Assembly: GCF_009915155.1 (NCBI RefSeq)
Contig: NZ_JAABLM010000001.1
Location: forward strand, 1-64,000
Direction: 5' to 3'
Length of the DNA: 64,000 bases
DNA from: Flavobacterium ichthyis
GTDB taxonomy: Bacteria; Bacteroidota; Bacteroidia; Flavobacteriales; Flavobacteriaceae
Shown here: positions 26,331-35,214 of the stretch, piece by piece
How the letters are laid out: every line of letters begins with the position of its first letter
How positions within the stretch are numbered: the stretch's first letter is position 1
Made by a program: the position numbers and the translations under genes
The notes under the pieces: model-generated
Told to the model about the DNA's origin: nothing
What the model saw: the letters and a program-made list of their open reading frames with translations, nothing else
The model's database searches: none

Positions 26331-26810
26331 ATGAAAGTAGCTATAATAATGGGATCCATCTCTGACATGCCAGTCATGCAGGATGCCATCGATATATTAA
26401 AAGAATTTGGAATCGAAACTGAAGTGGATATCGTTTCAGCTCACAGAACACCCGAAAAACTTTTTGATTTTAGTAGGAATGCCCACAAAAGAGGCATTTC
26501 GGTAATTATTGCTGGAGCTGGTGGAGCTGCACATTTACCGGGAATGGTCGCTTCTATGTCGCCACTTCCTGTGATTGGCGTTCCGGTAAAATCGAGCAAT
26601 TCTATTGATGGTTGGGACTCGGTTTTGTCTATTCTTCAAATGCCGGGTGGTGTTCCTGTTGCAACGGTTGCCTTAAACGGAGCCAAAAATGCGGGAATTT
26701 TAGCGGCTCAAATTATCGGAAGTGCTAATAAAACGGTTCAAGATAAAATGATAGACTATAAAAATGGATTGAAAGAAGCAGTTCTTAAAGCTTCGGAAGG
26801 ATTGAAGTAA
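26331..26810 (+). CDS. purE: N5-carboxyaminoimidazole ribonucleotide mutase
   Basis: A 159-residue protein of normal class I PurE length. Signatures: MGSISDMPVMQDAIDILKEF, VDIVSAHRTPEKLFDF (the SAHR loop with the catalytic His), IIAGAGGAAHLPGMVASMSP, and GVPVKSSNSIDGWDSVLSIL. It converts N5-CAIR to CAIR in purine synthesis, directly after PurK. It usually lies immediately beside purK; here two unrelated genes are between them. No clear -7 promoter was found in the 60 bases ahead of it, so it may depend on transcripts from the cassette or from purK. Confidence 0.96.
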   Translation: MKVAIIMGSISDMPVMQDAIDILKEFGIETEVDIVSAHRTPEKLFDFSRNAHKRGISVIIAGAGGAAHLPGMVASMSPLPVIGVPVKSSNSIDGWDSVLSILQMPGGVPVATVALNGAKNAGILAAQIIGSANKTVQDKMIDYKNGLKEAVLKASEGLK

Positions 26811-26824
26811 TTTTTTAACAATAA

Positions 26825-26847
26825 TCTCGAAGTCTCGAAGCTTCGGG
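26825..26847. repeat. CGAAGCTTCG palindrome, copy 1, with tandem TCTCGAAG
   Basis: TCTCGAAG occurs twice in tandem (26825-26832, 26833-26840), and the second copy runs into the palindrome CGAAGCTTCG (26836-26845) and GG. Related palindromes occur at 52909-52922 and 60075-60088. Confidence 0.7.
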
Positions 26848-26906
26848 AATGTGATTAAATTACCAAACGTTTTCATAACAACCTTTCAAATGAGGCAATA
26901 GTTCTA

Positions 26907-26914
26907 TACTTTTG
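26907..26914 (+). promoter_or_regulatory. -7 promoter element of the M3 peptidase gene
   Basis: TACTTTTG is an exact TAnnTTTG match 22 bases before the ATG at 26937. A near -33 (TTTC at 26884-26887) stands at the consensus 19-base distance. Confidence 0.55.
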
Positions 26915-26936
26915 AATCAAATAAACCATTAAAAAT

Positions 26937-28964
26937 ATGTCAGTTCTACTTCATAAATTCACTACAAAACACGATACCGCTCCTTTTTCTCAAATTAAAA
27001 CCGAAGAATATCTTCCTGCTTTTCAAGAAGCAATCCATTTGGCGAAAGCCGAAATCGACGATATTGCTAACAATCCAGAAGCACCTACTTTTGAAAACAC
27101 AATTGAAGCAATGGCTTTTAGTGGTGCGACTTTAGACCGAATTTCAAACATTTTTTTCAATCTTCATTCGGCAGAAACCAATGACGAATTACAACAAATT
27201 GCACAGGAAGTTTCACCGCTTTTGTCAGAATTTGGCAATGATGTTCGTTTGAATGCAGATTTGTTTAAAAGAGTCAAAACCGTTTATGATACTAAAGAAA
27301 ATTTAGATTTAACTCCAGAACAAGCAACTTTATTGGATAAAAAATACAAGAGTTTTTCCAGAAACGGAGCTAATTTAACCGAAGAAAAGAAAAACCAATT
27401 GCGTGAAATCGACAAGCAATTATCCAAATTAAGTCTTGAATTTGGCGAAAATGTTTTGGCCGAAACCCACGCTTTTCAATTGCACATTACTGATGAAAAA
27501 GATTTGTCGGGTTTGCCGGAAGGAACAATTGAAGCAGCAAAGGAAACCGCAAAAACACTCGAAAAAGAAGGTTGGATTTTCACATTAGATTATCCAAGTT
27601 ATGTTCCGTTTTTGACCTATGCTGATAATCGTGAATTGCGAAAAAAAATGGCAATTGCTTTTGGTTCCAAAGGTTTTCAGGACAATAAAAACAACAATGA
27701 AAAAATTGTTTTAGAAATTGCACGATTGCGTTTTGAACGTGCAAAATTGCTAGGTTATGCCTCACATGCTCATTTTGTTTTAGAAGAACGAATGGCAGAA
27801 AATCCAGAAAAAGTAACGACTTTCTTGAATGATTTATTAGCAAAAGCAAAACCTGCTACTTTAAAAGAATTTGAGCAGTTATCGAAATTTGCAAAAGATT
27901 TGGACGGCATTGAAACGCTGGAAAAATGGGACGGAGCTTATTATTCGGAAAAATTAAAACAGCAATTATTTAATTTAGATGATGAAAAACTGAAGCCTTA
28001 TTTTAAATTAGAAAACGTGCTGGAAGGTGCTTTTAAGGTTTCTAATCAATTATTTGGTTTGACTTTCGTCGAAGTAAACGACATCGAGAAATACCATCCT
28101 GATGTAAAAACCTATGAAGTAAAAGACATCAAAGGCGATTTGGTTTCAATTTTTTATGCCGATTTTTTCCCAAGAAAAGGCAAACGAAATGGTGCTTGGA
28201 TGACATCTTATAAATCACAATATGTTTTAGACGGAAACAACGAACGACCTCACGATTCGATAGTTTGCAATTTTACAAAACCAACCGAAACAAAACCTTC
28301 ACTGTTGACTTTCAACGAAGTAACGACTTTGTTTCACGAATTTGGTCACGCTTTACACGGAATGTTAGCCGACACGGTTTACCCAAGTCTTTCAGGAACA
28401 AGCGTGTATTGGGATTTTGTGGAATTACCAAGTCAGATTTTTGAAAACTGGTGTTACGAACCGGAAGCCTTGGCTTTGTTTGCCCATCATTATGAAACCG
28501 GAGAAGTGATTCCGACCGAATACATTCAAAAAATTAAAGAAAGTGCAAGCTTCCAAGAAGGTTTGGCTACAATGCGTCAGTTGAGTTTTGGATTGCTCGA
28601 TATGGGTTGGCACGGTCAAGATCCAACGGGAATCACTTCTATAAAAGATTTTGAAACCGAGCAATTTGCTTCGACAAAATTATATCCTGATGTCAAGGAA
28701 AACGCCATGAGTACTTCCTTTTCGCATATTTTTCAAGGTGGTTATTCTTCGGGTTATTACAGCTATAAATGGGCAGAAGTTTTGGATGCCGATGCTTTTG
28801 AATATTTCAAGGAAAAAGGAATTTTTAATACCGAAGTTGCTCAGAAATTCAAAGAAAATATCCTTTCAAAAGGCGGAACCGAACATCCGATGATTTTGTA
28901 TAAACGCTTTCGCGGAAGTGAACCTAAGCCGGATGCTTTGTTGAAACGGGCGGGGTTGGTTTAA
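26937..28964 (+). CDS. M3-family metallopeptidase (Dcp/oligopeptidase A type)
   Basis: A 675-residue cytoplasmic protein without a signal peptide, the family's usual length. The active site is TLFHEFGHALHGML (HExxH zinc motif, Glu catalytic), with the third zinc ligand expected about 25 residues on in YWDFVELPSQIFENW. The N-terminal helical domain opens with FTTKHDTAPFSQIKTEEYLP, typical of peptidyl-dipeptidase Dcp and oligopeptidase A. It degrades short peptides released by larger proteases. Single gene with its own promoter-like box and a strong terminator. Confidence 0.95.
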   Translation: MSVLLHKFTTKHDTAPFSQIKTEEYLPAFQEAIHLAKAEIDDIANNPEAPTFENTIEAMAFSGATLDRISNIFFNLHSAETNDELQQIAQEVSPLLSEFGNDVRLNADLFKRVKTVYDTKENLDLTPEQATLLDKKYKSFSRNGANLTEEKKNQLREIDKQLSKLSLEFGENVLAETHAFQLHITDEKDLSGLPEGTIEAAKETAKTLEKEGWIFTLDYPSYVPFLTYADNRELRKKMAIAFGSKGFQDNKNNNEKIVLEIARLRFERAKLLGYASHAHFVLEERMAENPEKVTTFLNDLLAKAKPATLKEFEQLSKFAKDLDGIETLEKWDGAYYSEKLKQQLFNLDDEKLKPYFKLENVLEGAFKVSNQLFGLTFVEVNDIEKYHPDVKTYEVKDIKGDLVSIFYADFFPRKGKRNGAWMTSYKSQYVLDGNNERPHDSIVCNFTKPTETKPSLLTFNEVTTLFHEFGHALHGMLADTVYPSLSGTSVYWDFVELPSQIFENWCYEPEALALFAHHYETGEVIPTEYIQKIKESASFQEGLATMRQLSFGLLDMGWHGQDPTGITSIKDFETEQFASTKLYPDVKENAMSTSFSHIFQGGYSSGYYSYKWAEVLDADAFEYFKEKGIFNTEVAQKFKENILSKGGTEHPMILYKRFRGSEPKPDALLKRAGLV

Positions 28965-28980
28965 AATAAATAATTTAAGA

Positions 28981-29009
28981 AAAAACTGTCAAATATTGAC
29001 AGTTTTTTT
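28981..29009 (+). terminator. Intrinsic terminator after the M3 peptidase gene
   Basis: AAAAACTGTCAA and TTGACAGTTTTT form a perfect 12-bp stem with a 3-base loop, ending in a T run. Confidence 0.85.
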
Positions 29010-29042
29010 GTTTTAATTCAGTATATCAATTAAATAAAACCT

Positions 29043-29050
29043 TATATTTG
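29043..29050 (+). promoter_or_regulatory. -7 promoter element of the giant T9SS type B gene
   Basis: TATATTTG lies 25 bases before the ATG at 29076, exact match to the -7 consensus. The -33 element is not obvious. Confidence 0.5.
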
Positions 29051-29075
29051 AGAAACTTACTATCTCCCCATGCTT

Positions 29076-32000
29076 ATGAAAAAACAGTACGCATTTGTAT
29101 TATTTCTCTTCTTCTACTACATTACTTCATTCTCGCAATTTAATTTTTCTATTTCAACCACATCGGAAAGTTGTCCAAATAATGGAACTTTAACCATTCT
29201 GGTAAGTGGAAATACCCAAAATGATGCAATTGTTTTCTCGGTTTTTAAATTACCGAATGTTACGCAAGCAGTTACCTCCACAACAAACACTACAATTTCA
29301 GGACTTTCAGCTGGAGATTATCGCATTATCGGGACGAACCAAAATACTAATCAAATCGTAGAGCAAGAAGCTTCGATTGAAAATACGGAAGTGATACTCA
29401 CTTATGGGATTGCGGATGGTGCAAATAGTTGCAGCAACAGATTTTTAACCGTAAACATTACAACTGGAACCGCAACTGGTTACGAGATTCTTGCGGGACC
29501 CGTGACAAAACCGCTGCAATCATCCGATACTTTTAACGGTTTGCTTCCCGGAAATTATTTAGTAAGAGTATTCGATAGTTGTGGAAACGGAATCACAAAA
29601 TCTCACACAATTGTTGACCTTCCCTTTCAAACCAACGGGCTTCAAATTCTTTCAAGTAATTTTCCAGAAGAAGAATTATCAAGCTGTGATGAAATTTTTA
29701 TAGGACAACAACTCGATGTTGCAGGTCAATATTATATTGCCTTTCCTTTAACTTTTACCTATACTATTTTCCCGCCAAATGGTGGTGCTCCAATTATAAT
29801 AACACATATATACGGAAACCCAGGTTTGACATTTTTTGAAGATAGAACAATTTTTCCTGACCAACCCTTACTATTTGACATTCCGTACTTTACAGAACCT
29901 TATACCTACAATTTAACCGTAACTGACGGCTGTGGAAACGTTTATACACGAAATACCGAAATTATCAGCCAAGATCAAAGTCTTCAATTATCACCTTCTT
30001 TATTAAAATGTGGCACCAAAGGTTTATCGATTACCGCCAATAATTTTGTACCCCCGTTAAATATACATTTTGCAAATGCGCCTCAAGGCTTCAATCCACA
30101 AGATTTTAACGCAAATCATCCAATTTATAGTGAAATCCCTATTGAATTTGGCACTAATGATAATCCTGTTCCGGAAGGCAACTATTCGATTTTGGCAACG
30201 GATGCGTGTGGCAGAGAATTTTTATCCACAACCACTATAACTTACGAAGTAGAAATGGCTTTAAGCCCCAGAAATACTTGTACCTCAAATCCTACCATTA
30301 ACGTTACAATTCCGGGTACTAATATTATTTCAATCCAAATAGATGAAGTTCCATTGGGTTCGCCAATTACGCCACCATACGATGCTTCGCATTTTATTAG
30401 CGACGGTGTTGGAGAAATTTCAAGCGGAATTATTCCGGGAAACTATGTGATTTCTGCTACTGACGAATGTGGGAACGTTTATACAAAACCTGTGACGGTT
30501 TTACTTCCGCAAGCGAGTAATTTTTACATAAGTACACAACCAGATTGCGACAGCGGTTTCGGAACCGTTTTAATTACTTCTTCTAATCCTGAATCGCCAA
30601 TAACAAGTGTAATTTTAGTTTCGGGATCGCCAAATTTTCATTTGCCTTACCAAGCTGATGTTTCGAACTTGATTGAAAACGGAAAATTATCGATGAGTGG
30701 TTTACCAATAGGAAATTACACTGCAAAAGTTCAAGATGCTTGTGGAACTGAACGGTTGGTTAGTTTTCAAGTCAACGAATATCAAGGTAATACCGAAGTG
30801 GAAATCGCCGAATTCTGCTCGAGTCATAATGTTTTTCTAAACCATACCATTAATGGCGGTTTTTCTAATTTAGGATATTGGATTCAAAAATTTAATCCGC
30901 AAACTGGTTTTTGGGAACATCCGGTTACTGGCGTTCAATTTCCAGGTGTTGGAATTCCAAACAGTAACAATTCTATTTTAATTTCAAACAATTCTTGGAC
31001 GTATAACCTGGACGAAACCGGAGTTTTTAGAATTGTAACGGTTTCATCGCGATTTGCATCGCCTGGCGAAAGTACATATTGCTTGAGAGTAATTCATGAA
31101 TATGAGATTTCTGGTCGAATTTCTGTTGAAAATGTAAACTCTTTTTCATGTTCCAATCAACTTTTGGACGTCTTGATTGATGCTTCTGGGCGAGGAAATT
31201 TAACGTATAGAATTGTAGAACGTGATGATCAACCTTTTGAGGTAAATAATGGAAATAATCCACTTTTTACAGGTTTAGAATATGGAAAATATGTATTTGA
31301 AATTGAAGATTCTTGTCAAAATATTTTGGTTTACACATACCAAGTAAGAGCTCCATTTACCTTTACTATTCGGGCACAAATTTGCAACAATCAAAATAGT
31401 TTTTTACAGGTAGCAGCAATCAACGGCTTCACATATAGATGGTACAAATCCGGAAATCCGAGTGTTACATTGAGCACCACTCCTACGCTAAATTTTACGC
31501 CATTGAATTTAAACACCCATGCAGGAATTTATTTTGTAGATATTATTTACAATCAAAATACTAATTCTTGCTCAAACCAAACCTTGTCTTACGAAATTGC
31601 GCCAGGACAAAATCCGAACGCCGGAAATGACAAAACCGTGGAATTCTGTGGCATTCCGCCACTAATTACCTTGGCAGATTATTTAGATGAAAATGTGACG
31701 ACTAATGGCGAATTTACACAAATTACACCAGGCGGAAATTTCAATACCGGAAGTTGGGACACCTCCGGAATTACTCCGGGAACCTATTATTTTTCTTACA
31801 TCGTGAACGGTTTTTGTGGCGAAACTGATGATGCAGTTATTGCGATCAAGTTTGGCCTACCATTAGAAAATCCTGTGATTGATACACAACCTTCCGTTTG
31901 CGTAGGTCAAGAAATCGTGTTATCCATAAGTAATCCGTTACCAGGAAATACCTACCAATGGACAGGTCCTAATAATTTTTCGTCAACAGCAATGAATCCT

Positions 32001-32843
32001 GTGATTACTAATGCTATTATGGAAAACGCAGGACAATATTTTGTAAGAATTGTGAATGGAAATTGTTCGGCAGAAGCTAATGTTTCAATTGCAATTATTG
32101 CGGTTCCAAATTTTAGTTTGGAAGCAAATAACCAAATAATTTGCAACGGACAAGAAACACAATTACATTTAACTCCCGAATCTTTGGAAAGCGTTTATTC
32201 TGAAATTAATTGGTATTTCGAAGGAAACTTATTGGCGCAAGACGTTTTAAAGTTAAACGTGAATCAACCCGGAAATTATAGTGTTTCGATTTCTAACGGC
32301 AATTGTGCACAAAATTTATCGGTAGCGGTTTTAGAAAATCAAAATCCTTTTGAAATAGCGGTTTTGGCCAAATGCGAAAATGAAAAATTTATGGCGAGAG
32401 TGGTTTCGGTTGATGATTCTTTTGATGAAAATTCCGCCAGTTATTCTTGGACTGGTCCCGAAAATTTTTCGGCAAATACCCAAGTAATTGATCTAAGCGA
32501 TGCCGTTTCGGGCAGTTACGAAGTAACGGTTACCACTGAAAATGGTTGCGAAGTGACTTTGGCAACCGATATTATCAAAAGTTTGTGCAACATTCCTAAA
32601 GGAATTTCTCCAAATGGCGATGGCAAAAATGACTCGTGGGACCTTTCGGGATTGGATATCGAGAAGGTCAAGATATTTAACCGTTATGGCACATTGGTTT
32701 ATGAGTTAAACGATTATGTTGACCAATGGAAAGGCCAAGCGTTTAACGGAAATATTTTGCCAACCGCTACTTATTATTATTACCTCAAACTCAAGTCTGG
32801 AGAAGAAAAAACCGGATGGGTTTACTTACATTGGGGAATTTAA
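29076..32843 (+). CDS. Giant T9SS type B cargo protein with repeated beta domains
   Basis: A 1255-residue exported protein. I start at the second of two ATGs (29076), which gives a compact signal peptide (MKKQYAFVLFLFFYYITSFS). The body contains at least five beta-sandwich units ending in similar phrases (GLSAGDYRI, GLLPGNYLVRVFDSCGNG, GNYVISATDECGNVYTKP, GNYTAKVQDACGTE, YGKYVFEIEDSCQN), each with a conserved Asp-x-Cys-Gly turn. It then has PKD/Ig-like units (YQWTGPNNFSS, YSWTGPENFSA) and a type B sorting domain (GISPNGDGKNDSW, VKIFNRYGTLVYE, PTATYYYYLKL). It probably acts as an adhesin or matrix protein at the surface. No PorP/SprF gene is next to it. Confidence 0.88.
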   Translation: MKKQYAFVLFLFFYYITSFSQFNFSISTTSESCPNNGTLTILVSGNTQNDAIVFSVFKLPNVTQAVTSTTNTTISGLSAGDYRIIGTNQNTNQIVEQEASIENTEVILTYGIADGANSCSNRFLTVNITTGTATGYEILAGPVTKPLQSSDTFNGLLPGNYLVRVFDSCGNGITKSHTIVDLPFQTNGLQILSSNFPEEELSSCDEIFIGQQLDVAGQYYIAFPLTFTYTIFPPNGGAPIIITHIYGNPGLTFFEDRTIFPDQPLLFDIPYFTEPYTYNLTVTDGCGNVYTRNTEIISQDQSLQLSPSLLKCGTKGLSITANNFVPPLNIHFANAPQGFNPQDFNANHPIYSEIPIEFGTNDNPVPEGNYSILATDACGREFLSTTTITYEVEMALSPRNTCTSNPTINVTIPGTNIISIQIDEVPLGSPITPPYDASHFISDGVGEISSGIIPGNYVISATDECGNVYTKPVTVLLPQASNFYISTQPDCDSGFGTVLITSSNPESPITSVILVSGSPNFHLPYQADVSNLIENGKLSMSGLPIGNYTAKVQDACGTERLVSFQVNEYQGNTEVEIAEFCSSHNVFLNHTINGGFSNLGYWIQKFNPQTGFWEHPVTGVQFPGVGIPNSNNSILISNNSWTYNLDETGVFRIVTVSSRFASPGESTYCLRVIHEYEISGRISVENVNSFSCSNQLLDVLIDASGRGNLTYRIVERDDQPFEVNNGNNPLFTGLEYGKYVFEIEDSCQNILVYTYQVRAPFTFTIRAQICNNQNSFLQVAAINGFTYRWYKSGNPSVTLSTTPTLNFTPLNLNTHAGIYFVDIIYNQNTNSCSNQTLSYEIAPGQNPNAGNDKTVEFCGIPPLITLADYLDENVTTNGEFTQITPGGNFNTGSWDTSGITPGTYYFSYIVNGFCGETDDAVIAIKFGLPLENPVIDTQPSVCVGQEIVLSISNPLPGNTYQWTGPNNFSSTAMNPVITNAIMENAGQYFVRIVNGNCSAEANVSIAIIAVPNFSLEANNQIICNGQETQLHLTPESLESVYSEINWYFEGNLLAQDVLKLNVNQPGNYSVSISNGNCAQNLSVAVLENQNPFEIAVLAKCENEKFMARVVSVDDSFDENSASYSWTGPENFSANTQVIDLSDAVSGSYEVTVTTENGCEVTLATDIIKSLCNIPKGISPNGDGKNDSWDLSGLDIEKVKIFNRYGTLVYELNDYVDQWKGQAFNGNILPTATYYYYLKLKSGEEKTGWVYLHWGI

Positions 32844-32950
32844 TTCGCACCGTTTAATTTTTTTTTGCAAAAAAATAAAAAGTTTGAAAAATTTATATTT
32901 ACTTTGAATTTAAAAGTTCTTTTTAAAAATAATTTAAAACCTTTTATATT

Positions 32951-33241
32951 ATGATTACGCAACAACAACGTACCGCTTTATTTTTTTGTATTCCGTTAAT
33001 ACTTTTGACCTTTCCGCTGGTGGCAATGCAATTTACAACGGAAGTAGATTGGAATTGGTTTGATTTTTTAATTGCCGGAATTTTACTTTTCGGAACTGCC
33101 TTTTTGTGCGAATTGGTATTGCGAAAGTTCAAACCCACCAAAACACGATTGATGATTTGTACCGGAATCTTATTTATTTTATTTTTAATTTGGGCTGAAT
33201 TAGCGTTAGGTATATTTGGTTCGCCGATTGCCGGAAGTTAA
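32951..33241 (+). CDS. Small two-to-three-helix membrane protein, unknown
   Basis: A 96-residue protein with hydrophobic segments at residues about 9-27, 38-56 and 68-87, separated by short charged loops (TTEVDWNWFD and RKFKPTKTR). No named domain. It stands alone between the giant T9SS gene and the GbsR module and is closely followed by the first 108-bp repeat copy. Small proteins of this layout are common in flavobacteria, but I cannot name a function. Confidence 0.65.
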   Translation: MITQQQRTALFFCIPLILLTFPLVAMQFTTEVDWNWFDFLIAGILLFGTAFLCELVLRKFKPTKTRLMICTGILFILFLIWAELALGIFGSPIAGS

Positions 33242-33293
33242 TTGAGCTTCGTTTTTAAACTTTTTTCCATCACAATTTCGTCAAATTTAAAAT

Positions 33294-33401
33294 TTTGGCA
33301 AAGTTCAAAATTTTCTTATCAAAAAAAATTCAATTTTAGCCGAAACGAAAAACTTTATACGATTTTCCGGATAATTGTTGCGTTGTAAGTCGTAGAACGC
33401 C
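33294..33401. repeat. 108-bp direct repeat, copy 1
   Basis: Runs from TTTGGCAAAGTTC to GTAGAACGCC. It is nearly identical to 36134-36240, with four substitutions and one A-run length change by eye. The two copies are in the same orientation and bracket the GbsR-to-oxidoreductase module. A match this long is far above chance. Confidence 0.92.
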
Positions 33402-33420
33402 ATAAATAAAAACCGAAAAA

Positions 33421-33444
33421 AACTTTCAAATATTTTTGAAAGTT
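33421..33444. promoter_or_regulatory. Candidate operator: perfect 10-bp inverted repeat upstream of the GbsR/MarR gene
   Basis: AACTTTCAAA-TATT-TTTGAAAGTT is a perfect palindrome with 4-base spacer. Its right arm supplies the TTTG of the -33 element of the adjacent promoter, so bound regulator would block RNA polymerase. Size and position fit an autoregulated MarR-type dimer. Confidence 0.7.
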
Positions 33445-33458
33445 TAAAAACAATATTG

Positions 33459-33466
33459 TACATTTG
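33459..33466 (+). promoter_or_regulatory. -7 promoter element of the GbsR/MarR gene (leaderless)
   Basis: TACATTTG is 20 bases after the TTTG at 33435-33438 and only 4 bases before the ATG at 33471. Transcription should begin at or next to the start codon. Confidence 0.65.
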
Positions 33467-33470
33467 AACT

Positions 33471-33974
33471 ATGGAATTCAAAGAAGCAAAAAATAAATTT
33501 ATCCAAACTTGGGGTTCGCTCGGTTCTCAATGGGGAATTAACAAGACGATGGCGCAAATTCATGCGTTGCTGATGGTGTCGCCAGAACCGCTTTCGATGG
33601 AAGATATTATGGAAGAATTGCTGATTTCGAGGGGAAATGCAAGTATGAATTTGCGGGCGTTGATGGATTGGGGAATTGTTTACAAGGAGTTTAAATCTGG
33701 CGAACGAAAGGAGTTTTTTACGGCGGAAAAAGATTTGGATGAGTTGGCGGTGAAAATTGCAAAAGAACGCAGCAAACGGGAAATTAAACCGGCTTTGAAA
33801 GTTTTGAAAGAGGTTTCATCAATTGAAAAAAACCAGTCGAATGAAACGAAACATTTTGTAGAGAAAACAAATGAACTGTACGATTTTGTGCTCAAAGCCG
33901 ACAATATGATTGAAAAAGCCACGGAATTTCAAGACAATTGGATTGGCAGAATGTTATTGAAAATGATGAAATAA
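33471..33974 (+). CDS. GbsR/MarR-family transcriptional regulator
   Basis: A 167-residue DNA-binding protein. The winged helix spans residues about 20-85: WGINKTMAQIHALLMVSPEP, LSMEDIMEELLISRGNASMN (recognition helix) and LRALMDWGIVYKEFKSGERK (wing). The C-terminal half is helical and likely dimerises. The GbsR branch of MarR-type regulators in other bacteria controls osmoprotectant or stress genes; here the ligand is unknown. A perfect inverted repeat covers its own promoter and a second imperfect palindrome lies in front of the next gene, so it probably represses itself and the small membrane-protein genes downstream. Confidence 0.88.
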   Translation: MEFKEAKNKFIQTWGSLGSQWGINKTMAQIHALLMVSPEPLSMEDIMEELLISRGNASMNLRALMDWGIVYKEFKSGERKEFFTAEKDLDELAVKIAKERSKREIKPALKVLKEVSSIEKNQSNETKHFVEKTNELYDFVLKADNMIEKATEFQDNWIGRMLLKMMK

Positions 33975-33981
33975 AAAAATT

Positions 33982-34011
33982 TGAAATATTGTTTCACTTT
34001 TTTCTGAAAGT
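33982..34011. promoter_or_regulatory. Second operator-like palindromic stretch before the membrane-protein genes
   Basis: TGAAA-TATTG-TTTCA (33982-33996) is directly followed by ACTTTTTTCTGAAAGT, whose ACTTT/AAAGT arms repeat the edges of the upstream palindrome. It lies 18 bases before the ATG at 34029. It is a weaker match than 33421-33444. Confidence 0.4.
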
Positions 34012-34028
34012 TTAAAAATTAGTAAATT

Positions 34029-34370
34029 ATGAAAGCAGCTTATAAATTAAATTATTTTTTCATAACGTTGCCAGCGGCGTTAGCGCTGTTTGGATTAATC
34101 GAAGAAAAATTTCTGTATTATTCTTTGTTGTCATTTATCCCCTTAGGTCTCTATCAAATTGTAATTACAATTCGGCTTGCAAGTGTTCTTTCTACAAATG
34201 TTCACTATCAAATTTACGTTATCGGTGTTCATTTATTTTTTATCCTGGCAGTCACATTAGATTTTTGGTGGGATTATCTCGAACCTAATAGTGAAATTTT
34301 CTATGGAATTCCACCATTGTTGGCAATTTATTTCTCATTTATTCTTTACCAAAAATCCCGAAAATTATGA
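34029..34370 (+). CDS. Small four-helix membrane protein, unknown
   Basis: A 113-residue membrane protein with hydrophobic segments at residues about 9-23, 30-50, 57-78 and 89-108, and very little soluble sequence. It reads like a small sensor, permease-like or DUF-type protein, but I recognise no family. It overlaps the following gene by 4 bases (stop 34370, start 34367), an ATGA coupling. It follows the GbsR gene and an operator-like palindrome and should be under that regulator's control. Confidence 0.7.
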   Translation: MKAAYKLNYFFITLPAALALFGLIEEKFLYYSLLSFIPLGLYQIVITIRLASVLSTNVHYQIYVIGVHLFFILAVTLDFWWDYLEPNSEIFYGIPPLLAIYFSFILYQKSRKL

Positions 34371-34714
34371 ATCTAAATGTTGTTGGCTACTTTATTTTTT
34401 TGGCAATATCCATATACATTATTTTAATTGTTGGAAAAATATGTTTTCGAAACGGAAATATTTTTGTGATGGAATTAATTCCTGATTATCAAGAATTGTG
34501 TCAGCAAATAAACAAACTTTTATTGGTTGGCTATTACTTGGTGAATATTGGTTATTGTGCAATGACGCTTATCAATTGGTCTAAAATTGAAACACTGCTT
34601 CAGTTAACTGAAATTATAGCTATAAAAACGGCCTTAATTATCGGGATCCTCGGCTTTTTACATTACCTCAACATTTTCATTCTTACTAATTACCTTCAAA
34701 AATTTTTTAAATAA
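34367..34714 (+). CDS. Small membrane protein, paralogue A of a tandem pair
   Basis: A 115-residue protein with three to four hydrophobic segments (residues about 6-24, 50-68, 85-110). Its VGKICFRNGNIFVMEL and GYYLVNIGYCAMTL phrases match VSKTLFKNGKIFMLYI and GFYLLNIGFALMIL in the next gene at the same spacing, so the two are tandem paralogues. Translation is coupled to the preceding gene by a 4-base overlap. No named family that I recognise. Confidence 0.72.
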   Translation: MNLNVVGYFIFLAISIYIILIVGKICFRNGNIFVMELIPDYQELCQQINKLLLVGYYLVNIGYCAMTLINWSKIETLLQLTEIIAIKTALIIGILGFLHYLNIFILTNYLQKFFK

Positions 34715-34733
34715 ATCTTTAAAATTCAACATT

Positions 34734-35120
34734 ATGGAAACTACAAAAATTTTAATCGGATACATTATCTATTTGCCAATCGCATTATTTTTAACCTATT
34801 TTGTTTCTAAAACATTGTTTAAAAATGGAAAAATATTCATGCTCTACATCTTCAAAGGTCGTACTGAAATTGCGGATGCAACAAACACTCTATTTGAAAC
34901 CGGATTTTATCTCCTAAACATTGGTTTTGCTTTGATGATATTGAAAATAGACGGAAATGTAAATAATTATCAGCGTTTGATCGAAGCTTTAAGTTATAAA
35001 ATTGGTGGCTTTTCAATTTATCTTGGCGTGATGCTTTTTTTAAATTTATATTTCTTTTTTAGAGGAAAGAGAAAAGCAAGAGAAAATCAAGCGACAGAAC
35101 GACCCGTTTTTAAAGCCTAA
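34734..35120 (+). CDS. Small membrane protein, paralogue B of a tandem pair
   Basis: A 128-residue membrane protein with hydrophobic segments at residues about 8-26, 54-71 and 88-110 and a basic, polar C-terminus (RGKRKARENQATERPVFKA) that should face the cytoplasm. It is a diverged copy of the preceding gene, 19 bases downstream. The shared F(K/R)NG(K/N)IF and (L/V)NIG motifs imply a defined family, perhaps a heteromeric membrane complex with its partner; this is inference. Confidence 0.72.
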   Translation: METTKILIGYIIYLPIALFLTYFVSKTLFKNGKIFMLYIFKGRTEIADATNTLFETGFYLLNIGFALMILKIDGNVNNYQRLIEALSYKIGGFSIYLGVMLFLNLYFFFRGKRKARENQATERPVFKA

Positions 35121-35144
35121 CCAAACTTCCTAAATTTTTTCAAA

Positions 35145-35169
35145 CTTTGGAAAAGTTCTTCCGGATAAT
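35145..35169. repeat. Short relic resembling the ends of the 108-bp repeat
   Basis: CTTTGGAAAAGTTC followed directly by TTCCGGATAAT recalls the left end (CTTTGGCAAAGTTC) and inner part (TTTTCCGGATAAT) of the 108-bp repeat with about 55 bases missing between. It could be a deleted third copy. The match is short. Confidence 0.35.
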
Positions 35170-35214
35170 CACCTTTAAATTTTAAAACTTAAATGCTCAT
35201 AAAAACAAAAAAAT

